Positions 46,754 through 58,515 are shown, numbered from the stretch's first letter. The stretch: 64,000 bases of DNA from Periplaneta americana (GCF_040183065.1 NC_091117.1:104132501-104196500); one strand, 5' to 3'. Notes: generated by a model from the sequence alone, not told the origin. A program made the numbers and translations.

Positions 46754-47150
46754 GACCTCTAGAATGCCTATATTTCTAAGCTCGTAACCAGTGTTGGTGT
46801 CAACAGATGTCACATTAAGAACAGGCCGACCTCTCTCAGCTGGTTTTGCTAAAGTGGTATGTCACGCCAATAAACCTCACAAAGGATCTGAAAGCTCTCC
46901 TTATCTATGTGCCACAGAACATTTCTGGATGACGTGATCTGCAACCAAAACGTGCAACTAGCAGTGACCAACTCAGAGGAACATCTTCATGAAGATGATG
47001 TAATGGATTATTAGCACCTCTGTTCTCAGAACAAGTGAGACCACTTTTGACAGCAAGGGTAATAACATGGCAGGCATCTACTTATTTTTGTTTATTAATA
47101 ATTTCAGACACTTTGTAAATGTCACATCACAGTGCGATTAAGTGTTTTTG

Positions 47151-47155
<5 letters not shown>

Positions 47156-47181
<26 letters not shown>
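47156..47181. repeat. ATT microsatellite
   Basis: Tandem TTA/ATT trinucleotides inside the orphan transposon. Confidence 0.9.
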
Positions 47182-47184
<3 letters not shown>

Positions 47185-47969
47185 TGTTATTAATGTCTGC
47201 CACTATTGAATTCATTCTATGCCTGTTGCTTTTTTTAATATACTGTTTTCAAATTATTCCCATAATATTGATGAATTCATAATGTCATCTATTCTTTTTA
47301 GCTTCATTTTTTATATTACAGAGAATGGATTTTGCTTCTGCATTGGACTGACACCATATTTCAATTCTTTTGGTATTATATTTGCCTCTTTGTCTCATTA
47401 TATGGTTCTTTTCAATATTAAACTTTGCTCTGATTGACTGGACAGTGTGACATTTGGTGTTCCAAATAAGTACTTTAGTTCGATTCTTGGCATCTCTCAT
47501 TGCAGTCCCTACCCGGAGATCCGATTGAGGGACTAAAAAATTAAAATAATCAGTACCGGTAGCAGAAGACACAGCCCTGCAGTATATACTGACTACACCC
47601 CAACTCTGGCTACTAGCAACAGGCATCTATAATGAACACCGATCAAAATACCCCTCATTTCTCATGAAAAACAAAAACTAAATATACTACAGTGGACTTT
47701 ATGTTGTCAGCAAACAGCTGGATACATTAAGAAGATTGATTGACAATGTCATCTATGATCACCATTAAGTTTGAATATTAAATTGGACATTTAATTGCAA
47801 TTTTCAATAAAGGTATTCGTTTTTCAGTGTACAAAGTAATCATCATTATTTACAGACGTGTCCTTGGAGGCTTCGCCCTTATCTCGTTTACAGGTAAAAT
47901 ACTTTGAACATCGATTATCTCTAAAGGTACTTTTGGCGGGTTCGCCCTTCTCTTACGGAACGCCTCAAA

Positions 47970-48220
47970 TCATGATAGCATTTCCCTGAAGAGGATGAAA
48001 TCAAAAGATTTTAAGAAGATATATTTTCCTGGCCTAGTCATAACAGAGATGACGCATCTGAGGAGCTGTAGTGTAAGATATCTGTGTTTTCATTTTAAAA
48101 CTTTTTAGAATTTTCCTTTTCGTTTTGTAATATGAAGGACAAATGTCGGTACCTACACCATTCACATCCTGTATAGATAGAGAGTGAGAAACAAAGAAAG
48201 AAATGTCATGTGAGATACTG
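47970..48220. other. intron, nothing recognised
   Basis: Sequence between the orphan transposon and the Asp102 exon, directly following the exon donor on the minus strand. Confidence 0.4.
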
Positions 48221-48222
48221 AC

Positions 48223-48390
48223 CGTGCCCTGCTGGTTGACAACATTGGCCAAATTGGCCTGCTGGCTGTCCCACAGGCATATGGGGCACACGTACTTGTT
48301 GAACTGGGCAGGGCTGGTCAGGATCAACAGCGCCAGGTCTGAGCGGTAGTTGGACGAGTTGTAATCGGGGTGCAGTAGCACCTTCAACAC
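48223..48390 (-). CDS. gd-like protease exon (Asp102)
   Basis: Acceptor GCTCTGCAG, then VLKVLLHPDYNSSNYRSDLA, LLILTSPAQFNKYVCPICLW and NVVNQQGT, donor GTCAGT. 168 nt, phase 0 on both sides. The Asp of SDLALL is the triad aspartate. Confidence 0.9.
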
Positions 48391-48768
48391 CTGCAGAGCA
48401 GCACATCAAATGTTTAAACAATGGCAGGAGGTATATGGATCTTATGCCACCGGGGAATGAATCAATGACTATGGAATGATATCTTTCAAAAATTATCTGT
48501 ATAGTTAAATGGTTAGCAGAGTCTCTATTAAAAATGTCTAATGTATTCATTGAGAGACTTACTTCATGTCTCAGTTATTTACTCTTTTATTTACACACTG
48601 ATTCACTGACTGATTAACAGGCAGCCAGACAGATGAGAAAGAAATACAGAAGTCATGTCATGTCAAGTGAGGTACAGAGAGACAGACAGACAGGCAGATA
48701 TTTATTCGATTGGTCAGTCAGTCATAGTGAAGAAAATGTTCTCGTTACGCAATTTTTTATCTTATTAA

Positions 48769-49562
48769 TTGTACCAACAAACGATTAGGGAACGCACGGG
48801 AATTTTACTTGAAGCAAGTAAAGAGATAGGTTTGGAAGTAAATCCCGAAAAGACAAAGTATATGATTATGTCTCGTGTCCAGAATATTGTACGAAATGAA
48901 AATATAAAAATTGGAAATTTATCCTTTGAAGAGGTGGAAAAATTCGAATACCTGAGAGCAACAGTAACAAATATAAATGATACTCGGGAGGAAATTAAAC
49001 ACAGAATAAATATGGGAAATGTCTGTTATTATTCGGTTGAGAAGCTTTTATCATCCAGTCTGCCGTCAAAAATTCTGAAAGTTAGAATTTATAAAACAGT
49101 TATATTACCAGTTGTTCTGTATGGTTATGAAACTTGGACTCTCACTTTGAGAGAGGAACATAGGTTAAGGGTGTTTGAGAATAAGGTGCTTAGGAAAATA
49201 TTTGGGCTAAGAGAAATGAAGTTACAGGAGAATGGAGAAAGTTACACAACACAGAACTGCACGCATTGTATTCTTCACTTGACATAATTAGGAACATTAA
49301 ATCCAGACGTTTGAGATGGGCAGAACATGTAGTACTTATGGGCGAATCCAGAAATGCATATATAGTGTTATTTGGGCGGCCGGAGGAAAAAAGACCTTTG
49401 GGGAGGTCGAGACGTAGATGGGAAGATAATATTAAAATGGATTTCAGGGAAGTGGGATATGATAATAGAGACTGGATTAATCTTGCTCAGGATAGGGACC
49501 AATGGCAGGCTTATGTGAGGGCAGCAATGAACCTCCGGGTTCGTTAAAAGCCAGTAAGTAAG
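48769..49562 (+). mobile_element. LINE 3' fragment, GTAA-tailed family, copy 2
   Basis: The longest copy of the family: reverse-transcriptase end (LEVNPEKTKYMIMSR, EKFEYLRATVTN) through YGYETWTLTLREEHRLRVFE, GRPEEKRPLGRSRRRWEDN and MNLRVR, then a GTAAGTAAGTAAG tail. A small deletion near 49205 shifts the frame (KIFG...). 5'-truncated. It lies in a protease intron on the opposite strand. Confidence 0.88.
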
Positions 49563-49564
49563 TA

Positions 49565-49735
49565 AGTTATTAATTGTGCTAAACTATTCTACTGAAATAA
49601 TTGTACACTTTCCTGAAAATTTTTCCTTTGTTATTTTAGCTTCTTCTTTGCTAAATTTTTTAATTTACACTGATATAGTAGTGAAATTTCTCGCTCTATT
49701 TCAGAAACACATGGACAGAATTATTATTATTATTA

Positions 49736-49769
<34 letters not shown>

Positions 49770-50262
49770 GTTGTTGTTATAATTTCTTTTGGTAGACGGA
49801 CAGAGTTTAACATCTCCTTTAAAATTATGTGTCTGAAGATAGGGGATGCAATTTGAAATTAAAAAGTTAGGATGGTTGGGTATAAAGAGGTGGAATAGGA
49901 AATTCAATCAGCAGTGGATTTGAACTTCACCCTCAAAAATTAATTTGACGTGTTTTTCCTCAAAATCGTGTCCCTTACACATCTAAAATTAATCAAGGTG
50001 GGTAGTTTCGAAATGAACACAAGGTATGTCCGAAAACAGGTTGGAATCTCAAGGTATAATAAAATTCAACAAATTTGAACCGAACATAGCGCCTGTAATG
50101 CACGATGCTAGTGTACAGGTCTTGAGGGTGTAAGCAAGGAGCAAAGAAAGCAACAATTTGGTCAGGCGGAAAATTTACAGGAAAAATTTTAAGGGGACAA
50201 TTTTTTGGTCAGTCAGTCTGTTAGCCAGCCAATCAAGTTAGGTCTATTAGACTCAGCTCACT
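49565..50262. other. intron, nothing recognised
   Basis: Holds an ATT run (49722-49778) and otherwise AT-rich sequence. Confidence 0.4.
49722..49778. repeat. ATT/GTT microsatellite
   Basis: Tandem TTA/ATT passing into TTG units. Confidence 0.92.
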
Positions 50263-50265
50263 CAC

Positions 50266-50387
50266 CTGTTTGACTTGCACACCACCTTCACTCCACTGGT
50301 TCAGATGGTATTTCCCCAAGTAGACGAACAAAATCTCAGGGTCTACTGGTCGAACCACGCTTGAGCCTTTACTTGCACAGTGGGCTG
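50266..50387 (-). CDS. gd-like protease exon (His57)
   Basis: Acceptor TTTTCAG, then the second and third bases of the Ala codon, giving AAHCASKGSSVVRPVDPEIL and VYLGKYHLNQWSEGGVQVKQ, donor GTGAGT. 122 nt. The His of AAHC is the triad histidine. Confidence 0.9.
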
Positions 50388-50389
50388 CT

Positions 50390-51708
50390 GAAAAGCAAGA
50401 ATTTCAGTCCTTAACATGTGTACACAAACTGAAGGACGCTTTCAGCATGCAGTTTTTGGGCACATGTACAATGTTGTCTAAGGATATACCTTTTAGTATA
50501 GATTGGCCCACTTAACTCTTTCACCTCCGATACAAATGAAATATATCATATACTAGCTGAAATCACCTGTCGTTGCCTGTGTTTTTCTTTCTGCTTCTAT
50601 TTTTAATTAAACTGGTTGTTAGGCTTTTCGGAAATCTCGGAAATCCAACTACAGACAACCAAAACGAATTGTCTTTACTAAACTTTCCTCATCCCTAAAA
50701 GATTAATCTTTCTATAGCATTCACGTACTTGAATTAATGAACTTCTTAGCCAAATGTCTGCCAGGGTTAACTCAATTATTTAATCACCTGCAGATCAGGC
50801 ATTGAAAAGAAAACATTTCGTCATGTGCCTTACGCTCAACTGCATTTATTAATTTGTTTATTTATTTATTTACTACTTACTTACTTAGTTTCTTGCTTAC
50901 TTATTTATTTATTTATTTATTTATTTATTCTGACGTAGTTAAGGCCATTAGGCCTTCTTCCACACTGCCAGAAATACGAATAAAATAATAGAAAATGAAA
51001 CTGTAAACAAAGTAAAACCAAACGAAAATATATACAGGCTACAGTCACACAACCTAGATTGTCTCGATTTTGGCCTTCATGATGTATCCACAATCTTATT
51101 TCATGTCGTGTTATTTTTCCATGGCCTCATGGAAGTCGATGTTGAATACAACAGACAATAATAAAGAACAATTGACTGTATAAGATTGCATTTTAATATT
51201 ATACATCAATGTTTCATCGTAATTATTTTTATTTTTTATCTTTTTAATTAATTTAATGTCCATTTGTTCGATTTTAATGTAGCCTACGTTCTTCTCCTGG
51301 TTATGAAGGTTAAATGTGGAAACTTGACAAATATCAGTCAAAGCGTGTAGATTTGTATAGAATACATACATATATACATACATAGTTACATTGACTTTTA
51401 TATATAAGATACTCGTACACAAACTGACAATTACAAGTTAAATTACATCGAAGGAGACATCTGATACACGTACTGTATTTTGTACATGAAATAATTTTCA
51501 AGATATTAGAGTCAACTTTATTTTTTTTAAATGGGAACTCACTATGTTTTGTATTGCAAATGTTGCGTCAGCTCTGTCTAATAACAACTATCCACTTTAC
51601 AGACTGTTTGAATGTCACCGGTAAGAGTAAACATAAATTCTGACACACCCTTTCTTATGTCTAATTCATAATGTTGACGTAACTGAAGATCGAACTCACC
51701 CATAGTAC
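50390..51708. other. intron, TTTA-rich stretch
   Basis: TTTATTTA tandem at 50850-50870 and 50900-50930; otherwise unremarkable. Confidence 0.4.
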
Positions 51709-51712
51709 TGTA

Positions 51713-52120
51713 CAGCTCGATTCAACATTATTAGCCCCTGTCCTTGGTTATTTGGCTAGTGAGCGAGCTGTGTGTTGCGTCATAAGAAAGAAATTTAATC
51801 ACAAATGTGCATAGAAGGGGAAGAGGAAAGAGGAGGAATGAAAATAATATCTATGCTCGTAGCTGAGGGACTCTCATGTCAAGAAAATGTAAGGCATCAT
51901 GACATTGTTTAGTCAACAGACGTAGTGGTTAGTAACTGGACGTGTGGAAGAATATTGTGTTTTTAAAGCAGAGTGTATCGCGACATGATAAGAAGGAAGT
52001 GTTAGATGTTATGACTCAGCGGCCTGACCTGTGTGACCCAGCCCGCCAGTAGTGGTGAGTAACTTGCTCTTAGTCTGTCTACTTACTTTTTGCAGGGGCC
52101 AAAATCGTTGAATCAAGCTG
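51713..52120. mobile_element. TA-flanked mariner-type MITE
   Basis: TA at 51711-51712 and 52121-52122. Ends CAGCTCGATTCAACATTATT and CAGCTTGATTCAACGATTTT (minus strand); similarity of about 27 bp ending in GCCCCTG. No coding. Confidence 0.75.
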
Positions 52121-52124
52121 TACA

Positions 52125-52645
52125 TTACTCAATACAATCCTTATTTCTTCACTTCTGTACTGAACAATTGAATGATACGACATTGGCGATGTGTTTTGGA
52201 ACGGCTCTCTAGAAGGTTAACGTATTTGGAGGTACATTAAGCTATATTATTTCACTAGTGTATTGTACAATGTTGGTATCAATGTTTCAAACGTGAAATC
52301 AATTTAATCTGTCGATAAATTCTAGGCATATTATTGCACACTGGAGATTTTGTGTTTGTTTTTTGAGAATAATTGTTTATTATTTATTGTACACTGTTTT
52401 TGTGTCTCACTTCATCATGTGCAACATTTTCTTAGTATAAAATGTACAGCACATTGTGACTGTGATTTGTATGACGCACAACTCTAACCAGAGAGCAAAG
52501 GGCTATAATTATACTTTTTCATATCTATATGTTTTCTGTGAAATTATATAAAGAAACTAGAATAAAAATATAAATTGAGTAAAAAAGTTGGTTTTATAAA
52601 TTTAAGTAAACATAAATTTAACTCTTTTCTTCAAGACTATTGAAC
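52125..52645. other. intron, nothing recognised
   Basis: AT-rich sequence between the MITE and the SINE. Confidence 0.4.
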
Positions 52646-52649
52646 CAAT

Positions 52650-52907
52650 TTTTTTTTACTTGATTATTTAACGACGCTGTATTAACTACGAGGTTATTTA
52701 GCGTCGATGGAACTGGTGATAACGATATGATATTTGGCGAGATGAGGCAGAGGGTTCGCCATAGACTACCCGACATTTGCCTTACGGTCGGGGAAAACCT
52801 CGGAAAAACCCAACCAGGTAATCAGCCCAAGCGGGAATTGAACCTGTGATCGAGAGCCATTCCAGATCGGCAGCAAGCGCCTTAACCGACCAAGATACGC
52901 CAGTGGC
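52650..52907 (-). mobile_element. tRNA-derived SINE family A, complete
   Basis: The minus-strand head has GGTCGGTTAAGGCGCTTGCT and a B-box-like GGTTCAATTCC, then GATTACCTGGTTGGGTTTTT and the tail CAGCGTCGTTAAATAATCAA with poly(A). The flanking TGAACCAATTT and TGAATCAAATTT look like a diverged target duplication. Confidence 0.87.
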
Positions 52908-53059
52908 TGAATCAAATTTCCTGAAATTTTGATCATACCTCTATATTTTCATATGGAATAGATTCTAAAAATTACATGAAAATCCATGCAGTAGAAAAAA
53001 GTTCTTGTAACGTGTTGATTGGCCACTTCCTCTCTGCTGTGTTGAAGAGAGACACTTAC

Positions 53060-53233
53060 CTGTAAGAATTGTCTTAGGACTGATTAATGATCTTCCACAT
53101 TTGTAGACTGGGTTCAAATCTTTGGACTGGTATAGGGCTGCATGCCACGGGAACTGCCCCCTTGCTGTATTTTGTCCGTGGCTGACGAGGGGTGCAGGCT
53201 GTACAGACACCAGTCCACACTGGCCACTCCCAT
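53060..53233 (-). CDS. gd-like protease exon (start of protease domain)
   Basis: Acceptor GTGTGTCAG, then (phase 1) DGSGQCGLVSVQPAPLVSHG, QNTARGQFPWHAALYQSK and a block ending SLISPKTILT, donor G|GTAAGT. The C of GQCGL is the usual linking Cys; PLVSHGQ takes the place of the IVGG cleavage site, as in gd-type proteases. CGGSL is CGRSL here. Confidence 0.88.
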
Positions 53234-53367
53234 CTGACACACACATGGAATACGATCGTAGTACTGTATCTGTATTCGGTGGTAATTCTTCATCCAACAT
53301 CTCTAAGCAAGGGTTAGATAGACAACATGATACCGAGGAATGATAGAAAAAAAGTACCGGTAGTTAA

Positions 53368-54246
53368 GGGAAGAGGATGGTATTTTTTGGTGAAAAATGA
53401 ATAAATTAAAAAAAAAAAATCTTTAAAATACTCTGTGATATGTGTGGAATGCATTGCATAACATTTTGTGGGTATTTGTGCCCTTATAGGATGTTGAGTC
53501 GCCATTTTTAAACTTCCTGCGTTATGGATTTTTAAATCACTTGCCCACTTTTATTGTTGTTTCCGGTAAATTAAACTTTCAAAAAAAAAAATTTTTCTTT
53601 AAAATACCCTTTGATATGTGTGGAATGCATTGCATAACATTTTATTTGCACTTATCGGATGTTGAGACGTCATTTTTAAACTTCCTGCGCTATGGATTTT
53701 TAAATCACATGCCCGCTTTTATCGGTTTCCAGTAACTTCATTTTTTTTTGCTACATTGCCAGACAAAAATGGATATAATTTCTGAACTATTAAAGATACA
53801 TGCATGAAATTTAGAACACACATTCTTTAGACTATTAGGAAACTTTTCTCTGAAACAGAATCTTGTTAATTGATTTCATTTTAAAAATACGTCCGTTTGT
53901 TTGCAAGAAAGGAAATCAGAAAATTGTTATTAAATTTTAATTGTTTATTTTACAAACGTAGGGACTAATATCAAAATTCTGTTACAGACAGTTTGTAGAA
54001 CATGCTTTTGCAAATACAGTGCAAAAAATTGTTTGAATCTATCTTTAAAAACGGTTTAGATATATCGGTTTTAGTACAATCCTGCATTCGGTATATTTTT
54101 TTCAAATTTGGGCCCCCAAATAATTTTTTTTTTTTCAAAATATTTTTATTTGGTTGAGTTGCCACAGCTATGAGCTCTCTACATACAAAAAATTAATATT
54201 TTACACCAAATAGGAAAAAAGTTTTAAAAAATACCATCCTCTCCCC
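53368..54246. mobile_element. TTAA-flanked element (Kolobok- or piggyBac-type), non-coding
   Basis: TTAA at 53364-53367 and 54247-54250. Ends GGGAAGAGGATGGTATTTTT and GGGGAGAGGATGGTATTTTT (minus strand). It contains a 150-170-bp direct repeat (about 53421-53575 and 53596-53742) sharing GATATGTGTGGAATGCATTG and CTATGGATTTTTAAATCAC-type words. No transposase seen. Confidence 0.82.
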
Positions 54247-54250
54247 TTAA

Positions 54251-54620
54251 GCAGAAATGAGAGAGCCGACATTTTAGCAAAGAAAGACACTAAAATTGAA
54301 CAAAAATATAACTACAACTTTTCATAATAATCAATAAAACAAGTTATTAAAAATAAAATTAAAAATAATTATAATATCCAAATATTAAATACTACAGAAA
54401 ATTCCCATTGGAAAAATTTACTAGAAAAACCTGATTTAATTACTGATCTACCAAGTAAATCTGCTCTGGCCATGTTCAGACTCCTTACAGTCATGATTGT
54501 CTGGGTAAACATTTACATAGGATTGGCATCCTGTCTACTCCAAATTGTGTACTGTGTTCTCACGAGAAAGAAATGAATATGAATCATTTAACACACTTCA
54601 ACAAAATACAAGTCTTAAAT
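54251..54620 (+). mobile_element. LINE fragment: RNase H end and C-terminus
   Basis: NERADILAKKDTKIEQKYNY matches the end of a LINE RNase H domain, followed by HWKNLLEKPDLITDLPSKSA and, in another frame, HRIGILSTPNCVLC, the usual C-terminal Cys motif. This points to a Jockey/I/R1-type element. Several frame changes. Confidence 0.6.
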
Positions 54621-54627
54621 ACTGGGA

Positions 54628-54770
54628 AGCAACGTTCATGGATCAAAATTGAAATGGCACGAGGTCGTAGTGCACAAGAATGTTTTCAGGGACTGCGTGA
54701 AGCATGTGGCGATGCAGCATTGCCATATCGCACGGTGGCACGATGGGTTAAAGCGCTAGCCTTTACTCCA
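54628..54770 (+). mobile_element. mariner transposase N-terminal fragment
   Basis: QRSWIKIEMARGRSAQECFQ, GLREACGDAALPYRTVARWV: the helix-turn-helix start of a mariner-type transposase. It is fused in frame to the preceding LINE scrap, giving a chimeric 76-codon frame (54573-54803) that is unlikely to be meaningful. Confidence 0.65.
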
Positions 54771-54927
54771 CAGGTGTGGACAAAAGTTGGAATAAGTGTG
54801 TGAGGTCCAAAGGGGAGTGTGAAGTGCTTTCAAAAGGAATGAGGCCCCTATGTCTTAGGCTAGATTTTTAAACATATTAAACAGAGACACCTCATATATC
54901 AAAGAAGGAGTTCCTAACTTTCCATAC

Positions 54928-55026
54928 CTGATTCTGTTGGTGGTTCTTCCTCATCTTCTTTTTCAACTCTTTCGCTCACTTCTGGAGGCAATGAGGAAGG
55001 TGGTGTCTTGGTGCTCAGTGCAGTAC
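54928..55026 (-). CDS. gd-like protease linker exon
   Basis: Acceptor TTGTCTACAG, then (phase 1) TALSTKTPPSSLPPEVSERV, EKEDEEEPPTES, donor G|GTATGG. 99 nt of proline- and glutamate-rich linker joining the gd domain to the protease domain. It is identified mainly by splice signals and phase agreement with both neighbours. Confidence 0.75.
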
Positions 55027-55057
55027 CTGTAGACAAAAATATCACAAACTCACATCC

Positions 55058-55218
55058 AATCTGAATAATTTCAAGGGAAAGATTGTTCCGGGGCCAGCTA
55101 TCGATCCCAGGACCCTTCGCTTAGCGCACGAATGCTCTACCAATTGAGCTACCCCAGGAACTATATACGACACCGTCATAATCGTTGCTTACGAGATTAC
55201 ACAAGCTGGCGCATAGAG
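55058..55218 (-). mobile_element. tRNA-headed element with inverted ends, 5' half
   Basis: Minus strand: CTATGCGCCAGCTTGTGTAA, TCTCGTAAGCAACG, then a tRNA-like head (GGGGTAGCTCAATTGGTAGA, B-box-like GGGATCGATAG) and CCCTTGAAATTATTCA, where it stops. The first 40 bases recur inverted at the 3' end of the related copy at 58210-58515. Confidence 0.75.
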
Positions 55219-55219
55219 C

Positions 55220-58205
55220 TTGAAAAACGAGTCTGAAGTGGTTCCCTCGTAATGCCAATTCCGCCGCTCGGAGCGCTGTTCTGCCCTATATATTCATAGC
55301 AGAACACTTAAAAGACATTGACATTTGGGACATTTAAAGGACTCACCATTGCTTATTAAATGCTTCGTACAATATTTTATGGACAATAGACGTAATTTGC
55401 AAACTTCTACTCCTCAATTATATTACAATAAAAGGCTGTCATTCTTGATATTAAAACATATTACATATAAACTGAGGGACTGTCTGCTCTGTACTTCAGT
55501 TCATACACCAAACATTTCCGGAAATAAATTAACTTGACATCTTACATATACGCACTATAGCCTACCCTTTTCACCTAATATTATTAATATTGTTATTAAA
55601 TAAGATATTCCAACTAATTAAGGTACTGTATTATCTTTAATTTCCTTGAATTCATAATTAAGCATTTGCAAGAAGGCGTAACTTTTTCCTCTCTTTTAAA
55701 AAAAATACGAACGTCACAATAATTGAGAAGTATAATTATTACGCGATTTTTTCTTGCAGTGGTGAAAACATTTCTATAGGCCTACTGATTAATCTATTGA
55801 GCATAGTAATAGTAAACGCTGTAGTATTCTTTTCTGAAGCCAAGATTTTCGCAAGAACTGAAGTGCGACACATGTAAAGATGAGGAAATGTCATTCTTTC
55901 TTTTGGGAAAACTTGTGAAGCACCACTGGACAATACTGCCAAAGATATTTCCAGTAAATACGAAGTGATTAGGAAACTTAATCAGAAGCCCCTAAATAGA
56001 AAGGTGCTGAAAGTGCAATAAACTGGGCCATTTCTTAATTACATATAGAACACTGGAACTGACTATCTACAAGGACCCTCATGTTATAAATATTATGATT
56101 ATTTCAGATTGTGATACAGTTATAAGCGTACATTCCTAAAACTTAAAAGTAACAATGAGGATGCCCTATCTTATAGGATAGTTTTAAACGTGTACATTTA
56201 ACTTTTTTATGAATGATTTCCTGATCAAGATTTTCATTAACTATGTGCCAAACTTTTGAAGTGAAGAGTGCAGTAAGAAACTGTTGGACATCTGATCAGT
56301 ATTTTAATCATGTGCTGGTTACAGTACATTAGATGTCTTCTTGAATATACCTGATGAGGTATGTATATGAAGTTTGTATCGTCAGTATTCAAGTAGCCTA
56401 CTTATGTATGTAATTTTTATTATCTGTACAGAAAAAATTTAGCTTATGTGATAGTATGAAGTAATATCTCACGAAATAACAAGGAAGAGAAAGGTGCTTA
56501 AATTTAAATATTGAAAACAGGATGATAAGAAGAAAATAATTTTTACTTCCTTTCAATTATTAATGAAACCTGGCCACTCACCATTCGCAGTTGATTTCTA
56601 TGGTTACAGGTCTATTCTTCATATTCTGTAGCTTTCAAATAATTTCTAAAATAAATATTACGCCTACTTAGCTCTTGTAAAACGAAATTTTCACTTTCAC
56701 TTTCAACGGAACACTCACTTATATTCAGTTCTTGTATCTTGCAGTAAATTATCCATTTGTGATCATCTTTCCAATATAACCTCCCATTGAAATGACCACT
56801 TAAAATCATGAGCTAGAATTTATTATTTTAAAAACATTTCCATGTACATACTGTTATAATTGTTATGAACCGCAATACAAAAGACAACACTGTGAAATTG
56901 GATTAATTTACCAATATCAACATCAATACCGGTAGTATAAAATCACATATAGGCCTAGGCTATATTATTTCATTACTTTATGGTATTAATTAGAAGAATT
57001 AATTTTGAAGAATTTACAAATATGCTGAAATAATTTATGACACCTCTTATAGAAATGTAAAAATATGTATGTACATTTTGATACAATGGGTATAGCACCA
57101 CTTGAAAATGTTGAGCACTTTAACAGTAACTTGTAAATTGTTCCATCACGTTGTCTATAGTGTTCATTTGATGTAGCACTTTTAGAATGAACGTGGTTCA
57201 CATACATAAGAAGAAATGACGATGGAATGAGTCGAAGACATATAGTTTTCTTTAATTTTTAGCAAATGATGAAGTTGAATATATACTGTTACTTCATATC
57301 CTAACGTAAGTAGAGTTGCCACCATAGATGTAACACCTCCGTAACATCTGAAATGAATATAAAATAAATTAATGTATTGGTAATGATACAAGAATAAAAA
57401 GAAATTAGGCTAGACATAACCTCACAAAATTACAAACACATGCTAAAACAAAACAAAAAAAAAAACTTTACGTATCCGTATATAATAAAACTAGATATTC
57501 TAGATATAATTTGATTCACACGATAACCACCTCAGCCTATTTCGCAGCAGCCATTATTAGTTACCAGTTTGAGGTGCATTACCTAATCTCATACTAACCT
57601 TGTTAAGTTCTCTAATCTAATTCACTGATAATTACGTAACAATACACAGGTCTAAAATACAGACAAATACACATTAATTACCTAATAAGTACAGCATGAA
57701 GATAATTCATTACTTTTGTCGGTATTTTCTAAAAGAGAAAGGGAAAACAGTAACAACATTATCTTCAATGTTTACATCACGTCGTTCACATTTTCATTAG
57801 GCCTATATCAGTAATGCTTGGTAAGTGAAACAATGCATGAAATTATTTTACATTTCGGGTCACATCATTCGAGAGTCGGAAAATGCAATTCGCCACTTTT
57901 AACATAGCATTGCTTGTTATATGAGATAACTTTGACATTTACCTTAACCTATAAAGATACGACCTGTTGGTACAGAGTTCTTCACATAGCAAAACACAGA
58001 CAATTTTCGAATATAACTTAGCTGAACAAATTTCAAATAACACTGTAATATGCTTGGCATATTTGTAACATTCGTACTCAATGAGTAATGCACAATTAAT
58101 CGAACTATTTTCATGATGCACAATGCTTTGTAATGGTACTCTTCATCATTTCATAGGGCAGGGAGGCGAACCTAGCGGCAGAAATTGTCATGACTCACAG
58201 AGACC
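55220..58205. other. intron, nothing recognised
   Basis: About 3 kb of AT-rich sequence. No coding region, tRNA-like box or paired inverted repeat was found. Confidence 0.4.
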
Positions 58206-58209
58206 TACT

Positions 58210-58515
58210 CTCGATCGTGCTATGCGCCAGCTTGTGTAATCTCGTAAGCAACGGTCATAATTCTTCCTTTTATATCAACATGACTCAAATGGGCTGACAA
58301 GACGCCAGAAACCCAACTTTGAGTGCACACAATTCTGTGTGACTTAAATTGTGGCTTTCTGTTAACGTACCTACAGTAACGAATATATTATACAAATCTG
58401 ACTTCCAGGTAGAAGCTCCTGTGAAGCAGGTTTGAATAATTTCAAGGGAAAAATTGTTCCAGGGCTGGGTATCGATCTCGGGATCCTTCACTTAGCGCAC
58501 GAATGCTCTATGAAC
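58210..58515 (-). mobile_element. tRNA-headed element with inverted ends, 3' part
   Basis: Minus strand begins inside the tRNA-like head (GAGCATTCGTGCGCTAAGTG, GAGATCGATAC), passes CCCTTGAAATTATTCAAACC and a body of about 200 bp, and ends ACCGTTGCTTACGAGATTAC, ACAAGCTGGCGCATAG, the inverse of the 5' end of the copy at 55058-55218. Confidence 0.75.

Larger units (their letters stand above)
46194..47966 (+). mobile_element. orphan DNA transposon with 40-bp inverted repeats
   Basis: Ends GAGGCATTCCGTAAGAGAAG (left) and GAGGCGTTCCGTAAGAGAAG (right, minus strand), continuing GGCGA[G/A]CCC[A/G]CCAA; similarity of about 40 bp, perhaps extending outward by ten more. The target duplication is not clear. 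It encodes the start of an insect-type protein of unknown function (46496-46753). Confidence 0.72.
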
